Of a stretch of DNA of 64,000 nucleotides, positions 60,345-64,000 are shown piece after piece; positions within the stretch are counted from its first letter, which is position 1, and every line of letters begins with the position of its first letter. Location of the stretch: contig CM037829.1 of assembly GCA_021234535.1 (NCBI GenBank), forward strand, positions 34,223,976 through 34,287,975. The letters are read 5' to 3'. The stretch comes from Stichopus chloronotus. Lineage: Eukaryota; Echinodermata; Holothuroidea; Aspidochirotida; Stichopodidae. The position numbers and the translations under genes are program-made. Under the pieces are notes generated by a model. That model did no database searches and was not told the origin of the DNA. It saw only the letters and a list, made by a program, of their open reading frames with translations.

Positions 60345-63300
60345 TTAAACGTGGTCCTGTTTTTTCTCATCTCTTTTCTTCAAGTTGGTAGGAATTAAGG
60401 TGATAAGAAGTAAAAGAAAGCAACATCCAGCCATACCGCGGAAAAGAGTCCGTGGTCCAAACCGAGCATAGACAGCGCCACCGATAAAGATGCCGATAAG
60501 TTCCCCTGCGGATTGAAGACATTTTGACTTTGAATCATGATAATACAGTGCAACTGCAGGATTGCCTCGAAAGTTATTATTAACGAGAAAAAAAAAACAC
60601 ATTGTCACCATTTTAATAACGTTTCCTTCTTATTGTTGTAGTATTTTTTATTCTGTGTTATAGATACACAATCCGTATGTGTTAAATTTTCATGCCATTA
60701 TGTCTAAATGCATGTACACACGTATGGACCATGAGGAATGGGAGGGGGGAAGAATTTCCCACAATTTTCTAATGTAGCCGTTTAACGAAACCGAGAGATC
60801 TAACATACCATGTACAGTTTTCATGCAACTCTGACAGAATTTTAGATGTACACGGGCCAAATTACCCCCGCCCTCCATTAGTAAGGGTTATTTAAAGCGT
60901 TATCGATGGTAACACTGATACTTAGTCGAGGATCAGGGTATCAGCTATCGAACTCCACCATTTTCTACTTTAACAGAGATTTAATATCAACTTCTTGCGC
61001 TCTTACTTTTGTAACAGATTTTTCTTCTTTGGATTCAAACCATCAGAGATCTTTCATATCCTTTCAAACTGTTTAATTGGTGGGTCTTCTCACGTCATAA
61101 TATTGGCTCTCAGCTCGAACTTCGATCAATGAAACAAGATTTGGGTGAAGGATCACCAAGGACTTTTATTTTTACCTCTATTTGATTTCATATTGTTTTG
61201 GGTTCAGTAAAGTGAATATCCTTTATTATATAGGTCGCGAGGGTCTTTTCACATCGTTAGTGCTAACAAAATGTGATTTTACAGTTTCCTTCCTACCAAA
61301 GGAAGGAAGAACACTCAAAGGGGGTATGCACTGTTAGAGAGTCCGGATGTAACAGGGGTCAAAAACAGTGTAACATTTATGTAATCTTATAGTACCGTAT
61401 AATACTGTCGCCATGATTTCTGCGTCCTTCCTAATCAAAATGAACTCTCTTACAAAATCGAATCTGATACCGACAAGTGTTCCTACATGAAGCAGGACTT
61501 TCGCAAACGGCTTAACTATATGGGATTAGAATTTTGACCAAACTTTGTCGGTTAGTTGTGTTGGTCAGCACTAGCACACAAGTAAAAGTTACTGCTGCCA
61601 TTATCAACCAATCTTCAATGGTTATATATTGTAGGTTACCTCCAACCACAGTCTTCGGAAACCCCCGTTCACTGGCGGCACAAAACTTCATTACTATACT
61701 GTACTTGCTTCGCTAAAGCCTCAAATTACTACCGCCATGCAGCTGCACAAGCAAGTTTGTTACCCTGGGAAGGTCCATATACTATTAAGTCTATTACGGA
61801 ATAGGAAACTTTCTTAAACATAGCATATTAGTCTGGAAGCTCCTAAAGATTTCATTCACATCTCGAGAACAAAAGGTTTTATTGCATAAATGGAAAGGGG
61901 TGATGTGGGAACATAGGAATGGACATTCTTAAGTTTTGAAGATGTGTTAAAACAGCGCCCTCTTCCGGGAACTCTTAAGTGCCTTTTGCACCAATTGAAC
62001 ACTTAAGAAATGCTAATCTATGAAAAGGGGCTTGTAAGAAATGTACCTGCAAGTTTCATCAACGCGCTCATTATGTGCTTAAATGTGCCACAAACAGCGC
62101 CCTCTTTAGAGTGTTCTGCAGTGCCTTTCGCACCAATCTGAAAACTTAAGAAATGCCGATCTGTTATCAGGAGCATGCTAAGAATGCACTTACAAAGATT
62201 CATCGATTTAACTCAATATGTACCTCAAATGTGCCAAAAACAGTGCCCTGTTGCAGGTGTTCTTAAGCGCCTTTTGCACCAAATTCAACACCGTGACTTA
62301 AGAAATGGGGACCTGTTGTCAAGGACATGCAGAAAATGTACATGCAAATTGATTTCAATGTGAAAACCGCGCCCTTTCAGGGCGTTCTTAACTGGCCTTT
62401 TGCACCCTTGTGTGCACTTACGAACATTAGATCTGTAATCAGGCGAATGAATTTGACCAGACTGCACTATTTGCGTGGATGTTCTCAAAGATGTAATTTA
62501 AACGTATTTTGAGGGGTCATTCAACCCCAACCCCCTCCTCCCGGCCAGATGGTGGTGTTTTCATTTACACATCTTCAAAACTTAAGAATATCCATTCCTA
62601 TGTTCCCCCACCACCTCTTCTCCGTTTATGCAATCAAATATTTTGTACTGGAGATGTGAATTAAATTTTCGCTAGCTCCCGGACTATATAATACTGCACT
62701 CGGACCAAATACAGCAATACTTACCTATTCCTTCATTAAAAGCGAAGACCGTCGCTTGCATTGTAGCCGCTAGCCCATCGGGAACAATCTGATGGGCGTA
62801 TACGACAAGAGTCGGCCAAAGAAGCCCGTACGTTAAACCATGCAGTGCCTCGATAGGTAAAACCAATACAGGGTTCCTCAAAAAGGAGCAAGCGAGCTGA
62901 CGAAGGCAGTGCGCTGCGATACAAACATTAACGACGTTGTTCCACCCTAATTTACCGATGAGCATCTGTGAAATCAACATAAACGGAATCTCTGCGAGAC
63001 ACTCGGAAACCAGGCAGAAACCGATCAGAATCTTCGAGGCATCAAGGTCCTCCAAAAACAAAAATAGATACGTCACCATGATACCTTTCGACGCGCCGGT
63101 GACCATCAGGACGAGGAGAAAACGCAACACCTCGAATCTCTTGAATAATTGAAAAAACGATTTGAAACGCGATTCCCGCTTCTCACTGGTAACCTTTGTG
63201 ACGACTTCTATCTTAGCCAATGGGAAGAGAGATACAAAAGTCAAGGAAACGCAAGCGATTACCACGGGCGTGAAGTATCTACCCTTGTAACAAATATCCC

Positions 63301-64000
63301 CATTGGCTGTTCCCATTCGTTCGGACCAGTCCAAAAAGAAACCGGATACCACGGACATGGTGATTACTGATATCGAGGCAAGACTTCGTTGTCGCCCGTA
63401 CGAGCTGCCCGGGTTCTTTTTACAAATTTCTAAGGTGATGGCGTCGATAAAAGTGTGATAATTAACGATGAACATGTATATAAAGCTCATAATAGCGAAA
63501 GCGACCATAAATGTTAAATGAGATTCAACATGATCATTGATATTTCCTTGCAAAGAAGTCGCTGGTGAAACATCTTCAAGTATTATTCTGTCGGAAACTC
63601 TAAGCGTATTCACTTGATGATTTTCGGTCCTCATATTTGTAGGGTCATATGGGGTCGTCCTATCAACAGCTAAAAATAACGGTGCCGGAGAAGTCCATGT
63701 AACGTTAACATTCGTCGCGGAACTGGTTTGAAAAACAATATGTGTATCGCTAGGTTCAGTGGCACAAGCAACCTGATCGCTAGGTGGTACGAATATTAAA
63801 AATACAGGAGCAGTGCACAATCCAACGGCACAACTAAATAAAAATACGCGATGAAGATGAAATTTATCTGCCAACGAACCCCAGATAGGAGTAGAAACCA
63901 TGGCCATCACTGGTCGAATGCTGGAAATTATGCCTAGAAAGAACGTCGAAAGACCGAGTTGATAAAAGTGAAGGTGTACGAACGGTATGAATGAACCGAT
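60345..64000 (-). CDS. MFSD6-like major facilitator membrane protein, 3' part (2 exons visible)
   Basis: Exons 64000-62725 (open at the window edge) and 60505-60345, joined in phase 1 at a GT-AG intron, give 478 C-terminal residues; the N-terminus lies beyond the window. MFSD6/MFSD6L proteins are multi-pass membrane proteins of the major facilitator superfamily; their substrates are poorly known. Visible: the MFS motif-A segment STPIWGSLADKFHLHR, a long polar loop with an N-glycosylation sequon (NVT), about ten further hydrophobic segments, and typical family stretches EIPFMLISQMLIGKLGW, LPIEALHGLTYGLLWP and, across the intron, NEGIGELIGIFIGGA then GPRTLFR. It ends in a short basic tail (KKRDEKKQDHV). 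Human MFSD6 is 791 aa and MFSD6L 586 aa; which of them this matches cannot be settled here. Its intron carries the 752-bp element at 61882-62633. Confidence 0.88.
61882..62633. mobile_element. 752-bp element with 66-67-bp inverted ends and internal tandem repeats
   Basis: The left end (61882-61947) and the inverse of the right end (62567-62633) start TTGCATAAA and share GGGAACATAGGAATGGA, ATTCTTAAGTTTTGAAG and ATGTGT, about 85% similar overall. Inside are four units of 125-148 bp with AACAGCGCCCTCTT, then GTGCCTTTTGCACCAA, ACTTAAGAAATG and a GATCTGT.ATCAGG block. No ORF resembles a transposase, so it is non-autonomous. No target duplication is evident. It lies in the MFSD6-like intron. Confidence 0.88.

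Noticed and set aside
1..64000. CRISPR arrays, rRNA and tRNA genes, operons
   Set aside because: Spliced eukaryotic genes throughout; the tandem repeats lack unique equal-length spacers and I recognised no tRNA or rRNA sequence, though short tRNAs cannot be fully excluded by eye.

Overview
The window is animal genomic DNA: AT-rich, intron-rich, with GT-AG introns of roughly 0.2-4 kb and dense small DNA-transposon and minisatellite debris. Its genes have human orthologues with very similar exon structure and protein sequence. The best guess is a marine invertebrate deuterostome, perhaps an echinoderm such as a sea cucumber. That assignment is inference from repeat style and protein similarity; no lineage-diagnostic sequence was found.

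Four protein-coding genes can be built. (1) 342-5762, plus strand: the 3' part of a small acidic protein whose last seven residues, GQFDDAD, form a PRMT5-binding motif. It resembles COPRS and has a tandemly duplicated 87-bp exon. (2) 17611 down to 9362, minus strand: a complete nine-exon DECR2 (peroxisomal 2,4-dienoyl-CoA reductase, 287 aa) ending in the peroxisomal signal SKL. (3) 19085-52749, plus strand: a complete IFT140 (ciliary intraflagellar transport complex A subunit) assembled from 31 coding exons that join in frame to 1,474 aa. (4) 64000 down to 60345, minus strand: the 3' part of an MFSD6-like major facilitator membrane protein (478 aa visible).

The COPRS-like gene and DECR2 converge on a 3.6-kb spacer (5763-9361) that holds small transposons. 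DECR2 and IFT140 diverge from a spacer of about 1.5 kb. A splice-donor-like GTAAGT at 17790, paired with an acceptor at 19069, suggests that both genes start inside a shared region of about 180 bp. IFT140 and the MFSD6-like gene converge on a 7.6-kb spacer (52750-60344) with an IFT140 3' UTR, several minisatellites and a few unexplained coding-like patches.

Most of the non-coding sequence that can be classified is repeats. These include several inverted-repeat elements flanked by TTAA, one clean hAT-type element with an 8-bp target duplication, and a 752-bp element with 66-67-bp inverted termini and internal tandem repeats. A recurrent family of about 145-bp tandem units occurs in at least four gene regions and repeatedly carries AGGTCA-type DR1 motifs. 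A decayed non-LTR retrotransposon tail and a dead duplicate of IFT140 coding exon 12 are also present. Apart from the DECR2/IFT140 divergent pair, the genes show no common pathway.
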